Shown piece by piece: positions 42,166 to 50,024 of a stretch of DNA of 64,000 nucleotides. Below the pieces are notes generated by a model. That model had not been told where the DNA came from, did not search any database, and saw only the letters and a list, made by a program, of their open reading frames with translations. Made by a program: the position numbers and the translations under genes. The stretch is taken from contig NZ_JAOEJU010000014.1 of assembly GCF_025447595.1 (NCBI RefSeq), positions 1 to 64,000 of the forward strand, given 5' to 3'. How positions within the stretch are numbered: the first letter of the stretch is position 1; the number at the start of each line of letters is the position of its first letter. The stretch is from Pseudomonas koreensis (GTDB lineage Bacteria > Pseudomonadota > Gammaproteobacteria > Pseudomonadales > Pseudomonadaceae).

Positions 42166-42707
42166 GCGGACCTCTTGTTCTGGGAGGAAATCAGGGTTTG
42201 GTTGGCGCTGTGGCGGTTGCAAAGGGCCTGGGAGCGGGTCATGTACATGCTCACCGAACGCTGGGAGATGCCCAGTTCGGCAGCGATTTGCGGGTAGGTC
42301 AGGCCGTCGATGCGGGCCAGCAGAAAGGTCGAGCGCACCTTGCCCGGCAGGCGCTGGAGCGTCCGGTCCAGTTGCTTGAGGCTCTGCGACAGGTCGGCGA
42401 GTTCTTCGGGAGACGGCGCGTGATCGAGGTCGCCCTGTTGCAATTGATGCAGATGCCGACGCTCCAGATCGCCCCGCCGCCAGCGCTCATACAGCAGGCG
42501 TTGGGCGATGGTGGTGAGCAACGCGCGGGGTTCGCGAATGGCGGTCAGCCCCGGCGCTTCGAGCAGTTGCGCGAAGGTTTCGGCGGCAATGTCTTCGGCG
42601 GTGGCCGCATCATTCGATTGCCGACGCAGACGTGTGCACAACCACTGGTAATGGTCGCGAAACAACGTGTTCACATGATTGCAATGGGATGAGTCGGCGC
42701 CGGACAT
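42162..42707 (-). CDS. FecI-like ECF sigma factor
   Basis: A 181-residue sigma-70-family protein. Region 2 lies in residues 12-78 (LFRDHYQWLCTRLRRQSNDA; AEDIAAETFAQLLE) and region 4 in about 105-160 (LQRLPGKVRSTFLLARIDGL, YPQIAAELGISQRSVSMYM). This is the FecI/iron-starvation group, normally followed by a FecR anti-sigma gene and a TonB receptor. Here neither follows; the next gene, overlapping by 4 bp, encodes a betaine-type binding protein. AAGGAGCCCCC before ATG 42707 fixes the start. Its activating signal is unknown. Confidence 0.9.
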   Translation of the reverse strand: MSGADSSHCNHVNTLFRDHYQWLCTRLRRQSNDAATAEDIAAETFAQLLEAPGLTAIREPRALLTTIAQRLLYERWRRGDLERRHLHQLQQGDLDHAPSPEELADLSQSLKQLDRTLQRLPGKVRSTFLLARIDGLTYPQIAAELGISQRSVSMYMTRSQALCNRHSANQTLISSQNKRSA

Positions 42708-42774
42708 GGGGGCTCCTTGGTAAAGGGTCGCTGAATGTCCGGTCGTCCGGTGGCGCGATCCTAGCAAGGTGCCT

Positions 42775-42830
42775 TATGCGTTAAAAATACTTAAAAAGAA
42801 TTTTTATATTCCATTAGTGAATTACAAGAA
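42775..42830. promoter_or_regulatory. AT-rich island upstream of the sigma-factor gene
   Basis: About 56 bp of strongly AT-rich sequence in a GC-rich genome, including TTAAAAATACTTAAAAAG and the palindrome TAAAAA-GAA-TTTTTA. It lies between the PhnD-like gene stop and the sigma-factor start. It could contain an UP-element-rich promoter for the sigma operon or a T-run terminator for the PhnD-like gene. No Fur-box consensus was found. Confidence 0.4.
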
Positions 42831-42834
42831 GTCG

Positions 42835-43626
42835 CTAGCGCAAGCGGACATAACCCAGTTCCTCGGCCTCGCGCTGGTAATCCAGCAGAACGAGGTAATC
42901 GCTTTCGCTGGCGGGCAGCACTTCGGACAAGCCGAGGATGCGGGCCACCTCGGGCAAGTCTTGAAGGCTGCGGTTCATGGCCCGGCGCAGGTGTTCGATC
43001 TGCTGGTCCGTCGTGCTGGCCGCAGTGATGAAGGGTAAGGTCGGGCTGAACGCACTGCGCGCCACCACCCTCAATCCGCTGACCTCTGCGGTGGCGTACT
43101 GCGCCAGATACGCAAAGGTCACGCTGTCGATGGCCGCCAGATCGGCAAGGTCTTCACGCAACCAGCGCAGGCTTTCGCGATGACCGCCACTGATGCCGAC
43201 CGAAGCGAAAAACCGGCCGTCCCGGTGCAACGGCGCCAGACGCTGACGCAACAGGTTCATGCCGCTGTTGGAGTCTTCGCTGTTGATCACCCCGCGACTG
43301 TCGAAGAACTCCGCCAGATTGCGACGCCGATCATCGGTGCGGGCGAGGATCAGGCTGCAATGATTGCCGGCGCTGGCGTCCGGCAATTCGTAGCGCGGAC
43401 GGCCGACAATCCTGACCTGCCCGCGTAGAGCGGTCATCAGTGGATAGCCGCAAGTCTGGGTCAGCAACAACTCAGGTGAGCGCCAGAGTTCAAGCAACGA
43501 CAAGCCGTCGGCATCGAGCCGCGAACGGCCGAGGTGTTCGAGGATCCGCGCCAGCCACTGCTCATTCGCCGCGCGAATCGGCTCGGGTGCGATGTACATC
43601 AACAGCTCTGCGTAACCTGACGTCAT
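42835..43626 (-). CDS. PhnD-like phosphonate/phosphite-binding fold protein without signal peptide
   Basis: A 263-residue protein of the PhnD/PtxB periplasmic-binding family: MYIAPEPIRAANEQWLARIL, TQTCGYPLMTALRGQVRIVG, NSEDSNSGMNLLRQRLAPL, GGHRESLRWLREDLADLAAI, and a late STTDQQIEHLRRAM. Unlike transport-linked members it has no signal peptide: the fold begins by residue 10. It begins 7 bp after the stop of a fatty-acid desaturase gene, so the two are almost certainly co-transcribed. No phosphonate permease is nearby. A cytosolic ligand-binding or regulatory role is inferred; the ligand is unknown. Confidence 0.85.
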   Translation of the reverse strand: MTSGYAELLMYIAPEPIRAANEQWLARILEHLGRSRLDADGLSLLELWRSPELLLTQTCGYPLMTALRGQVRIVGRPRYELPDASAGNHCSLILARTDDRRRNLAEFFDSRGVINSEDSNSGMNLLRQRLAPLHRDGRFFASVGISGGHRESLRWLREDLADLAAIDSVTFAYLAQYATAEVSGLRVVARSAFSPTLPFITAASTTDQQIEHLRRAMNRSLQDLPEVARILGLSEVLPASESDYLVLLDYQREAEELGYVRLR

Positions 43627-43633
43627 GCTGGCC

Positions 43634-44575
43634 TCAAATAAACGGATGCTGCGGGCTGTCGATCGGCTTGATGCCGTGCCGGCGCCACAATTGTCCATAA
43701 CCTTGCACCAGAAATCCGCCGCTGCGCGCCACCCATTGCTCCCGGCGCATGCGGTAGGCCTCGGGCAAGTCGTACCACGAAAGCTTCGGCAAATCGTGGT
43801 GCACCAGATGGAAATTCAGGTTCAGGAACAGCCAGCGCCACGGCCATCCGGCTTCGTTGAGCACCGTGCGCTGCTCCGGTTGCGTGTGCGGCCGGTGTTC
43901 ATAGTAGGAGCGAACCATCGCGATCGACAGCGACGGGACGCTGATCAGAAACAGGTAATGCCAGATCGGTAACACGCTGTAGCGGGCGATGAAAAACAGC
44001 ATCAGCACGGTCAGCGCGCCGTGGGTCAGCCACATCAGCCAGGCCTGGCGCTCGCCGTTTTTCAGGCGTTGCAGTTCTTCGCCGGCCAGCGCCAGCAACG
44101 CCAGCGGTGCGCCAAGAACGAATCGGCCCAATACGGTTTTGTTCAGCCAGTGCAGGCTGCGCTCAAACAGCGAACTGCCCTGCCAGCGTTCGGCGCTCAG
44201 GTAACGGCTCTCGGGATCGACACCGGGAATCGTAAGGTCTTCATCGCGATGGTGCTGCAAATGGCTGTCGCGATAGAGCGTGTAGGGATACCACACGGCG
44301 AACGGTGCATAACCGAGGAATTTGTTGACGAAGGTCCAGCGGGTCGGATGGCCGTGAAGCAGTTCGTGCTGCACCGACAGCCACAGCACCAGCAACGGAA
44401 TCAGCAGCAGCGTGCTCCACCAGATACCGAGCCATTCGCTGCCCAGCACAATCGCGAACCAGCCGCCGTACACGCCGATCAGCAGCAGCCAGGTCGGCCA
44501 CTCGGTGCGGGCGGTGAAGCGCTGGCGCAGAGTTTCGATTTGCTGACGATGCTGATCGTCAAAGTAATGGGCCAT
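43634..44575 (-). CDS. Membrane fatty acid desaturase
   Basis: A 313-residue integral membrane desaturase with all three histidine boxes: HELLHGH (70-76), HLQHHRDED (from 105) and HLVHHDLP near 255, which bind the di-iron centre. Two pairs of hydrophobic helices flank them. Enzymes of this class introduce double bonds into acyl lipids or act on other alkyl substrates using oxygen and an electron donor. It heads an apparent two-gene operon with the PhnD-like protein. The substrate is not predictable; it is not close to the DesA/DesB phospholipid desaturases by gene context. Confidence 0.9.
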   Translation of the reverse strand: MAHYFDDQHRQQIETLRQRFTARTEWPTWLLLIGVYGGWFAIVLGSEWLGIWWSTLLLIPLLVLWLSVQHELLHGHPTRWTFVNKFLGYAPFAVWYPYTLYRDSHLQHHRDEDLTIPGVDPESRYLSAERWQGSSLFERSLHWLNKTVLGRFVLGAPLALLALAGEELQRLKNGERQAWLMWLTHGALTVLMLFFIARYSVLPIWHYLFLISVPSLSIAMVRSYYEHRPHTQPEQRTVLNEAGWPWRWLFLNLNFHLVHHDLPKLSWYDLPEAYRMRREQWVARSGGFLVQGYGQLWRRHGIKPIDSPQHPFI

Positions 44576-44666
44576 GGCGTTGCTCGGAAAAGGAGTCCAT
44601 TCCTTCTGTGCAACGACAACGGAGATTCTTGCAGTTTATTTTTGCAGGCTGTTTTCAAGGACAAGA

Positions 44667-44690
44667 CAGGAGCCCGGATCCGGGCTCCTG
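44667..44690 (-). terminator. Perfect 24-bp palindrome after the small basic protein gene
   Basis: CAGGAGCCCG-GATC-CGGGCTCCTG, 10 bp after the minus-strand stop at 44701. On that strand it is followed by TCTTGTCCTT, a weak T-rich tail. Also upstream of the desaturase. Confidence 0.7.
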
Positions 44691-44700
44691 AACGGCGTGA

Positions 44701-44811
44701 TCAATGGCCAAAGATGTCGACTTTTTTCGCCCTTTTCTCGTGACGCTTCTCGATGGCGGTCTTGGCCGGTTTCTTCTTCGCAGCTTTCTTCGCATCCATA
44801 CCTTTGGACAT
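44701..44811 (-). CDS. Small basic protein (36 aa)
   Basis: A 36-residue, lysine-rich protein starting MSKGMDAKKAAKKKPAKTA and ending AKKVDIFGH. About 40% of residues are Lys or Arg; it is probably unfolded or helical when bound to acid partners. ATG 44811 has TGGAGTACGCATC upstream, supporting this start over a longer reading from 44898. Short basic proteins of this type recur in Pseudomonas genomes without a known function; nucleic acid or ribosome binding is possible. Followed by a strong hairpin. Confidence 0.7.
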   Translation of the reverse strand: MSKGMDAKKAAKKKPAKTAIEKRHEKRAKKVDIFGH

Positions 44812-44912
44812 GATGCGTACTCCACTCAGAGGGAATGTGAGATCAGGTATACACCTATCCCGGCGGGCACGTTGTTTTATAATCCGCGACTTTTTCACCG
44901 GCAGTCCGATTC

Positions 44913-45329
44913 ATGACCGACATCCGTTACAGCCAGCTCGACGACCTGTCCTGGCCCTTGATGAACAAGTTCTACCGCCAGCATCAATCGTCGATGAAAG
45001 CGGTGCGCGAGGCGCAATTGTGGGTGGCACGGCGGGAGGAAATCGTGGCGGCGCTGTGTCTGCGGCCGGTGTCTGGCGGGCATTGGTTGACCGGGTTGTT
45101 TGTCGATCCGGCCTGCCGCGAGCAAGGCATTGCCGCGCAGTTGATCGCCGAAGCGGTGAAGGGCGTCGAGGCGCCGGTGTGGCTGTTCTGCCATCCGGAC
45201 TTGCGTGGTTTCTACGAACGACGCGGCTTCACTTTCAACCCCACCCTGCCCCAGGCCATGGCCGAGCGCTTGAGCCGTTATGCGCGGAGCAAGCCGATGA
45301 TTGCCATGGAGCTTTTTGAAAGCCGGTGA
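44913..45329 (+). CDS. GNAT-family N-acetyltransferase
   Basis: A 138-residue acetyltransferase with motif A LFVDPACREQGIAAQLIAEA and motif B VWLFCHPDLRGFYERRGFTF. It is the short form of the family; acceptor unknown. It is divergent from the small basic-protein gene. A REP pair with one damaged copy follows. Confidence 0.92.
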   Translation: MTDIRYSQLDDLSWPLMNKFYRQHQSSMKAVREAQLWVARREEIVAALCLRPVSGGHWLTGLFVDPACREQGIAAQLIAEAVKGVEAPVWLFCHPDLRGFYERRGFTFNPTLPQAMAERLSRYARSKPMIAMELFESR

Positions 45330-45334
45330 TCCCC

Positions 45335-45440
45335 CTGTGGGAGCGAGCTTGCTCGCGAATGCGGTCCATCAGCTGCGAATAAATTGACTGACATTCCGCT
45401 ATCGTCGGAACGCCGCCCGGAGCAAGCTCGCTCCCACAGG
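45335..45440. repeat. REP pair with one interrupted copy
   Basis: The left REP (45335-45358, GAGCTTGC core) is intact. The right copy (ending at 45440) has the expected AGCAAGCTCGCTCCCAC half, but the TCGCG part is separated by about 14 extra bases, TCGGAACGCCGCCC (45405-45418). It looks like a decayed or rearranged element. Confidence 0.85.
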
Positions 45441-45441
45441 T

Positions 45442-45981
45442 TCAGTCGTCAGTGTTGGGATCGAGGTCCGGAAACATCACTTCGGTGAAACCGAACTTGC
45501 TGAAATCGGTAATGCGCGACGGGTACAGGCGCCCGATCAGGTGATCGCATTCATGCTGCACCACCCGTGCATGGAACCCCGAGGCCATGCGCACAATCGG
45601 CTCGCCCTTGGGGTCGACGCCTTCGTAACGGATCTGCTGGTAACGATCCACCGCGCCACGCAGGCCGGGCACCGACAGGCAACCTTCAAAACCCTCTTCC
45701 ATCAGCGGACTGAGCGGCGTGATCAACGGATTGATCAGGATCGTCTGCGGCACGGCTTCGGCGTCCGGGTAACGCTCGCTGTGCTCGAAACCGAAGATCA
45801 CCAGTTGCAGGTCGACACCGATCTGCGGCGCGGCCAGGCCAACACCGCCGACGCTTTCCATGGTCTGGAACATGTCGTCGATCAGTTGCCACAGTTCCGG
45901 GCTGTCGAGCATTTCGTCGGGTACTGGCGGGGCGATGCGCAGCAGGCGTTCATCGCCCATCTTCAGGATTTCACGGATCAT
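45442..45981 (-). CDS. def: Peptide deformylase
   Basis: A 179-residue peptide deformylase with all three motifs: [10 protein letters not shown] (46-55), EGCLS (99-103, metal-ligand Cys) and HECDH (143-147, two metal-ligand His and catalytic Glu). It removes the N-formyl group from nascent proteins, using Fe or another divalent metal. It is not next to fmt, where the housekeeping def usually sits, so it is probably a second deformylase. It starts 2 bp after the stop of the YihY gene and is probably co-transcribed with it. Confidence 0.95.
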   Translation of the reverse strand: MIREILKMGDERLLRIAPPVPDEMLDSPELWQLIDDMFQTMESVGGVGLAAPQIGVDLQLVIFGFEHSERYPDAEAVPQTILINPLITPLSPLMEEGFEGCLSVPGLRGAVDRYQQIRYEGVDPKGEPIVRMASGFHARVVQHECDHLIGRLYPSRITDFSKFGFTEVMFPDLDPNTDD

Positions 45982-45983
45982 GA

Positions 45984-46934
45984 TCAGGCTTCGTCAGTGT
46001 CCGGTTTGAGCGAGTGATCGCGCCCGAGGCCGGAAACGTGTTGTTTGGGATGTTCATCGAGTTCGCCGGGGACTTTCTCGCCCGGATCCTTGCCCTCGCT
46101 GGACATGTGTTCGATCACCGCATTCATCTCCGCACCGAGCAACAACACGGCGGCGGAAATGTAGAAATACAGCAACAGCACGATGATCGCACCGATGCTG
46201 CCATACATGGCGTTGTAGTTGGCGAATGTCTTGACGTAGAACGCGAAGCCCAGAGACGCGATGATCCACACCACCACCGCCAGCACCGAGCCCGGCGTGA
46301 TGAAGCGAAACTCCTGTTTCACGTCTGGCATCACGTAGTAGATCACAGCCACGGCAACCATCATCAGGATCACGATCACCGGCCAGCGGGCGATCGTCCA
46401 CACCGTAACAATGAAGTCCTCCAGCCCGACCTGGCCAGCGATCCAGCCCATCACCTGCGGCCCCAGCACCATCAGTGCGGCGGCGGCCAGCAACATGCCG
46501 GCGATGCCGACGGTATAGAAAATCGATAGCGGGAAGCGCTTCCAGATGGGCCGCCCCTCAACCACGTCATAGGCGGCGTTCATCGCGCTCATCATCAGGC
46601 GCACGCCGGCGGACGCGGTGTACAAGGCAATGACGATACCCACCGAAAGCAGGCCGCCCTTGGATTGCTGCAGTTGATCGATCACCGGGTTGACCTGCTC
46701 CAGCGCCTGGGGCGGCAGGACCAGCTCAGATTGCAGGCGCAGCCAGGAGAAGAAGTCCGGCAGGTGCAGGAAGCCGATCAGGGCAATCAGGAACAGGATG
46801 AACGGGAACAGCGAGAACAGCATCTGGTAGGCCAGTGCCGAGGCATAGGTCGACATCTCGTCTTCCATGAACTCGGTGACGGTGCGCACGATGACCCGGT
46901 GCAGGGGCAGACCTTTCATGTCGGGGAAAATCAT
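45984..46934 (-). CDS. YihY/virulence factor BrkB family membrane protein
   Basis: A 316-residue inner-membrane protein with six predicted helices of the YihY/BrkB (UPF0761) family: [40 protein letters not shown], and [20 protein letters not shown] followed by LLLGAEMNA. The C-terminus (about 275-316) is a charged cytoplasmic tail. Once annotated as ribonuclease BN in error; the true role is unknown, possibly envelope transport. GAAAGGAGACGCGA before ATG 46934 sets the start. Two bases separate it from def. Confidence 0.92.
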   Translation of the reverse strand: MIFPDMKGLPLHRVIVRTVTEFMEDEMSTYASALAYQMLFSLFPFILFLIALIGFLHLPDFFSWLRLQSELVLPPQALEQVNPVIDQLQQSKGGLLSVGIVIALYTASAGVRLMMSAMNAAYDVVEGRPIWKRFPLSIFYTVGIAGMLLAAAALMVLGPQVMGWIAGQVGLEDFIVTVWTIARWPVIVILMMVAVAVIYYVMPDVKQEFRFITPGSVLAVVVWIIASLGFAFYVKTFANYNAMYGSIGAIIVLLLYFYISAAVLLLGAEMNAVIEHMSSEGKDPGEKVPGELDEHPKQHVSGLGRDHSLKPDTDEA

Positions 46935-47066
46935 TCGCGTCTCCTTTCGCCGCAAAACAGGTTGAAGTCGTGGCGACTCAGGGGCCGTTTTTCTCTCATC
47001 AAAGTAGCTTACCTGGCGACTTTGAAACACTGGGATCCGTGACTTGATGTGAACAGGATACAGAAA

Positions 47067-47086
47067 CGGCCATCCTTGGATGGCCG
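47067..47086 (-). terminator. Hairpin after the CsbD gene
   Basis: CGGCCATCC-TT-GGATGGCCG, 9-bp perfect stem, 26 bp after the CsbD stop (minus strand), followed on that strand by TTTCTGTATCC. Likely intrinsic terminator. Confidence 0.7.
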
Positions 47087-47111
47087 GTTCGCTGTTTCGT
47101 TCAAGGCTCGA

Positions 47112-47303
47112 TCAAGCCTTGTCGACGCCTTTCTTGATCGCATCCTTGGCTTTGCCCACCGCCTGCTGGGCCTCACCTTTCTTTTCCTGCAGTTTGCCTT
47201 CGGCTTGCAGCTTCTGGTTGTCGGTGGCCTTGCCGACACCTTGCTTGACGTTGCCGACCGCTTCATTGGCCATGCCTTTCACTTTATCGCTCGTGCTACC
47301 CAT
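47112..47303 (-). CDS. CsbD-family stress protein
   Basis: A 63-residue helical protein: [20 protein letters not shown] followed by [27 protein letters not shown] (in parts) and a lysine-rich end. This is the CsbD family, induced in general stress and stationary phase, molecular role unknown. CCAAGGAGAATCACC precedes ATG 47303, which decides the start against a longer frame. Monocistronic with a terminator. Confidence 0.93.
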   Translation of the reverse strand: MGSTSDKVKGMANEAVGNVKQGVGKATDNQKLQAEGKLQEKKGEAQQAVGKAKDAIKKGVDKA

Positions 47304-47500
47304 GGTGATTCTCCTTGGAACATTAACGGGGAAAGTCAGTACGTAATGATTGACTGGCCCGGTTTGCGCCAAGTTTCATTTATTTTCGGGGCTTCATTTC
47401 GTCGCGGCGTGCAGGTTGGGCTTTATGTTTGCGAGCGTACCCCCGAGAATGCCCACCATAAGGGCGCCATGCGCCACAGATCCGATCCCGCAGGAATGTT

Positions 47501-47878
47501 ATGAAACTCGATAAAAAGCAGGCCATCGCCCGTCGCAACCAGGAACTGGGCGGTGCCGTGCTCGGCACCAACAACTGCCACTTCGCCGAACTGAACCGCA
47601 ACCGCAACATCTGGTGGTTCGACTTGCCGGTGTCGCGCCTGGCGATCGGTCAGTACGAGTGGATTCACCTGTTGATGCACACCCCGGCCACCGACGAACT
47701 GCTGCACCTGAAAGTGCCGACCGTGTTCCTGCGCGAAAAACTCGAAGGCCTGGTGATCCGCAACGAAGGCAAGCGCAAAGCAGCCCTGAGCTTGGAACTG
47801 AGCGCCGACAAGGACTCGTATCTGCAGGACATGCGCCCGGCGGGCACCAATGTGAACTTCGCGCCGTTCCGCCAGTAA
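47501..47878 (+). CDS. Conserved hypothetical protein (125 aa)
   Basis: A 125-residue soluble protein with balanced composition and normal codon use for the region. AGGAATGTT before the ATG and a downstream terminator support a real gene. Segments include CHFAELNRNRNIWWFDLPVS, a Trp-rich middle (QYEWIHLLMHTPATDELLHL) and SADKDSYLQDMRPAGTN. There is no signal peptide, membrane helix or catalytic motif that I recognise. It stands alone between CsbD (divergent) and fadD1 (convergent). Confidence 0.8.
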   Translation: MKLDKKQAIARRNQELGGAVLGTNNCHFAELNRNRNIWWFDLPVSRLAIGQYEWIHLLMHTPATDELLHLKVPTVFLREKLEGLVIRNEGKRKAALSLELSADKDSYLQDMRPAGTNVNFAPFRQ

Positions 47879-47899
47879 ACCTTCTACGCTGACCGACGC

Positions 47900-47930
47900 T
47901 GATCGTTCCCACGCTGCGTGGGAACGATCA
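47900..47930. repeat. Palindromic repeat of the GTTCCCACG type
   Basis: TGATCGTTCCCACG-CTG-CGTGGGAACGATCA: 14-bp perfect arms. It differs from the REP cores elsewhere in the window and matches a second palindromic repeat family I recall from Pseudomonas intergenic DNA. On RNA it forms a strong hairpin. Confidence 0.75.
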
Positions 47931-47952
47931 AAGCGCTGAAGCCCTGCACCAA

Positions 47953-47984
47953 CAAAAAGCCCCGCATCTGCGGGGCTTTGTTTT
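47953..47984. terminator. Bidirectional Rho-independent terminator
   Basis: AAAGCCCCGCA with TGCGGGGCTTT flanked by A/T runs, between the convergent 125-aa protein gene and fadD1. It touches the last bases of fadD1. Confidence 0.92.
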
Positions 47985-49680
47985 ATGCGGCGCTTTTCGC
48001 CTTGATCTTCTTCAGCTCTTCGTCGCGCAGTTCGCGACGCAGGATCTTGCCGACGTTGGTGGTCGGCAGCGCATCGCGGAACTCCACCGAACGCGGCACC
48101 TTGTAGCCGGTGACGTTGGCGCGCATGTGCTCCATCACCTGTTCCTTGGTCAGCGTGACGCCCGGTTTGGCGACGATGAAGATCTTGATCGCCTCGCCGG
48201 ATTTTTCGTCCGGAATACCGATGGCCGCGCACTGCAACACGCCCGGCAAGGCCGCCAGCACGTCTTCCAGCTCGTTCGGGTACACGTTGAAACCGGAGAC
48301 CAGAATCATGTCTTTCTTGCGATCGACGATGCGCATGTAGCCGTCCGGCTGGATCAGCGCGATGTCACCGGTCTTCAGCCAGCCTTCGCTGTCGAGCATC
48401 TCGTCGGTGGCTTCCTGACGCTGCCAGTAACCCTTCATCACTTGCGGGCCCTTGACGCACAGCTCACCGATTTCACCCAGCGGCTGCTCGACACCGGCAT
48501 CGTCGATGACTTTGCACAGGGTCGATGGCACCGGAATGCCGATGGTGCCGATCTGGATGTTCTGGATCGGGTTGACCGTGGCCACCGGGCTGGTTTCGGT
48601 CATGCCGTAACCTTCGCAGATCGGGCAACCGGTGACTGCTTTCCAGCGCTCGGCCGCGGCCAGTTGCAGGGCCATGCCGCCGGACAGGGTGACTTTCAGC
48701 GCCGAGAAATCCAGCTTGCGGAAACCTTCGTTGTTGCACAGGGCCACGAACAGCGTGTTGAGGCCGACGAAACCGCTGAACTTCCACTTCGACAGTTCCT
48801 TGACCATCGCCGGCAGGTCGCGCGGGTTGCTGATCAGGATGTTGTGGTTGCCGATCAGCATCATCGCCATGCAATGAAAGGTGAACGCATAGATGTGATA
48901 CAGCGGCAGCGGGGTGATCAGGATCTCGCAACCTTCATTGAGGTTGGAGCCCATCAGCGCCTTGCACTGCAGCATGTTGGCGACAAGGTTGCGATGGGTG
49001 AGCATCGCGCCCTTGGCCACGCCGGTGGTGCCGCCGGTGTATTGCAGCACTGCGACATCGCCGCTGTCCGGGTTGGCTTCGGCAACCGGCTGACCCTGGC
49101 CCTTGCTCAGCACGTCGTTGAACTTGACGGCTTTTGGCAGGTGATAGGCCGGGACCATTTTCTTCACGTACTTGATGACGCTGTTGATCAGCAGGCGCTT
49201 GATCGGCGGCAGCAAGTCTGCGACTTCGGTGACGATGACGTGTTTGACGCCGGTTTTCGGCACCACGGCTTCGGCCAGGTGCGCCATGTTCGCCAGGCAC
49301 ACCAGCGCCTTGGCACCCGAGTCGTTGAATTGGTGTTCCATTTCCCGCGCGGTGTACAGCGGGTTGGTATTGACCACGATCAGCCCGGCACGGATGGCAC
49401 CGAAGACGGCGACCGGGTACTGCAACACATTGGGCAGTTGCACGGCGATTCGATCACCGGGCTGCAAATCGGTATGCTGTTGCAGATAAGCGGCAAACGC
49501 ACCGGACAATTCGTACAGTTCACCGTAGGTGATGGTCTTGCCCAGGTTGCTGAACGCCGGTTTGTCGGCGAAGCGTTGGCAGGATTGCTTCAACACTGCC
49601 TGAATATTCGGGTACTCGTCTGGATTGATGTCGGCAGCAATTCCAGCGGGGTACTTATCCTTCCAAAAGTCTTCGATCAT
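47983..49680 (-). CDS. fadD1: Long-chain fatty-acid-CoA ligase FadD1
   Basis: A 565-residue adenylate-forming ligase. The P-loop-like motif YTGGTTGVAKG is at 214-224, followed by GYGMTETSPVA (A5), LKTGDIALIQPDGYMRIVDR (A7-A8) and the catalytic C-terminal Lys region VPRSVEFRDALPTTNVGKIL. It activates exogenous long-chain fatty acids to acyl-CoA for beta-oxidation, at the inner membrane. The order fadD1-fadD2 followed by divergent hydrolase and MaoC genes matches PA3299-PA3302. GAGGAG precedes the ATG. Confidence 0.94.
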   Translation of the reverse strand: MIEDFWKDKYPAGIAADINPDEYPNIQAVLKQSCQRFADKPAFSNLGKTITYGELYELSGAFAAYLQQHTDLQPGDRIAVQLPNVLQYPVAVFGAIRAGLIVVNTNPLYTAREMEHQFNDSGAKALVCLANMAHLAEAVVPKTGVKHVIVTEVADLLPPIKRLLINSVIKYVKKMVPAYHLPKAVKFNDVLSKGQGQPVAEANPDSGDVAVLQYTGGTTGVAKGAMLTHRNLVANMLQCKALMGSNLNEGCEILITPLPLYHIYAFTFHCMAMMLIGNHNILISNPRDLPAMVKELSKWKFSGFVGLNTLFVALCNNEGFRKLDFSALKVTLSGGMALQLAAAERWKAVTGCPICEGYGMTETSPVATVNPIQNIQIGTIGIPVPSTLCKVIDDAGVEQPLGEIGELCVKGPQVMKGYWQRQEATDEMLDSEGWLKTGDIALIQPDGYMRIVDRKKDMILVSGFNVYPNELEDVLAALPGVLQCAAIGIPDEKSGEAIKIFIVAKPGVTLTKEQVMEHMRANVTGYKVPRSVEFRDALPTTNVGKILRRELRDEELKKIKAKSAA

Positions 49681-49942
49681 GGAAGCCCACTCCTCAGCAA
49701 CGCGAATTCAGCACCGCATTTGATGCGATTATTATTGGTGTTTGTTTATTGGTGAGTCTGGCTTTTTACAAGGCCGAGAAGTCACAAAGCGCGCCGAGAG
49801 TAGCAGCTTTGCCAAGGGTCGACTAGAGCCAAAAGCGGCCCCTACAGTCATTTTCATGACTCAAGAACTACTGGCAGTCATTTTAGAGCAAAAATCCTAT
49901 AACACCTTGAAAGTCCCGGTTTTCGGGGTCCTGAAACAAAAA

Positions 49943-50004
49943 TCGCGAGCAGGCTCGCTCCCACAGGATCATCGATAACCCTGTGGGAGCGAGCCTGCTC
50001 GCGA
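49943..50004. repeat. REP pair (GAGCCTGC type) in the fadD1-fadD2 gap
   Basis: Inverted REP elements at 49943-49966 and 49981-50004, spacer 14 bp, just after fadD2. The remainder of the 344-bp gap (49681-49942) holds the fadD1 leader; I see an AT-rich stretch near 49722-49755 but no palindrome fitting the PsrA site. Confidence 0.92.
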
Positions 50005-50024
50005 TTGCGCTAAGCGCGGTCTAT

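Noticed and set aside
45442-45981. Deformylase considered as the housekeeping def
   Set aside because: No fmt or rsmB next to it; gene context with YihY suggests a second copy, so the housekeeping role is not claimed.
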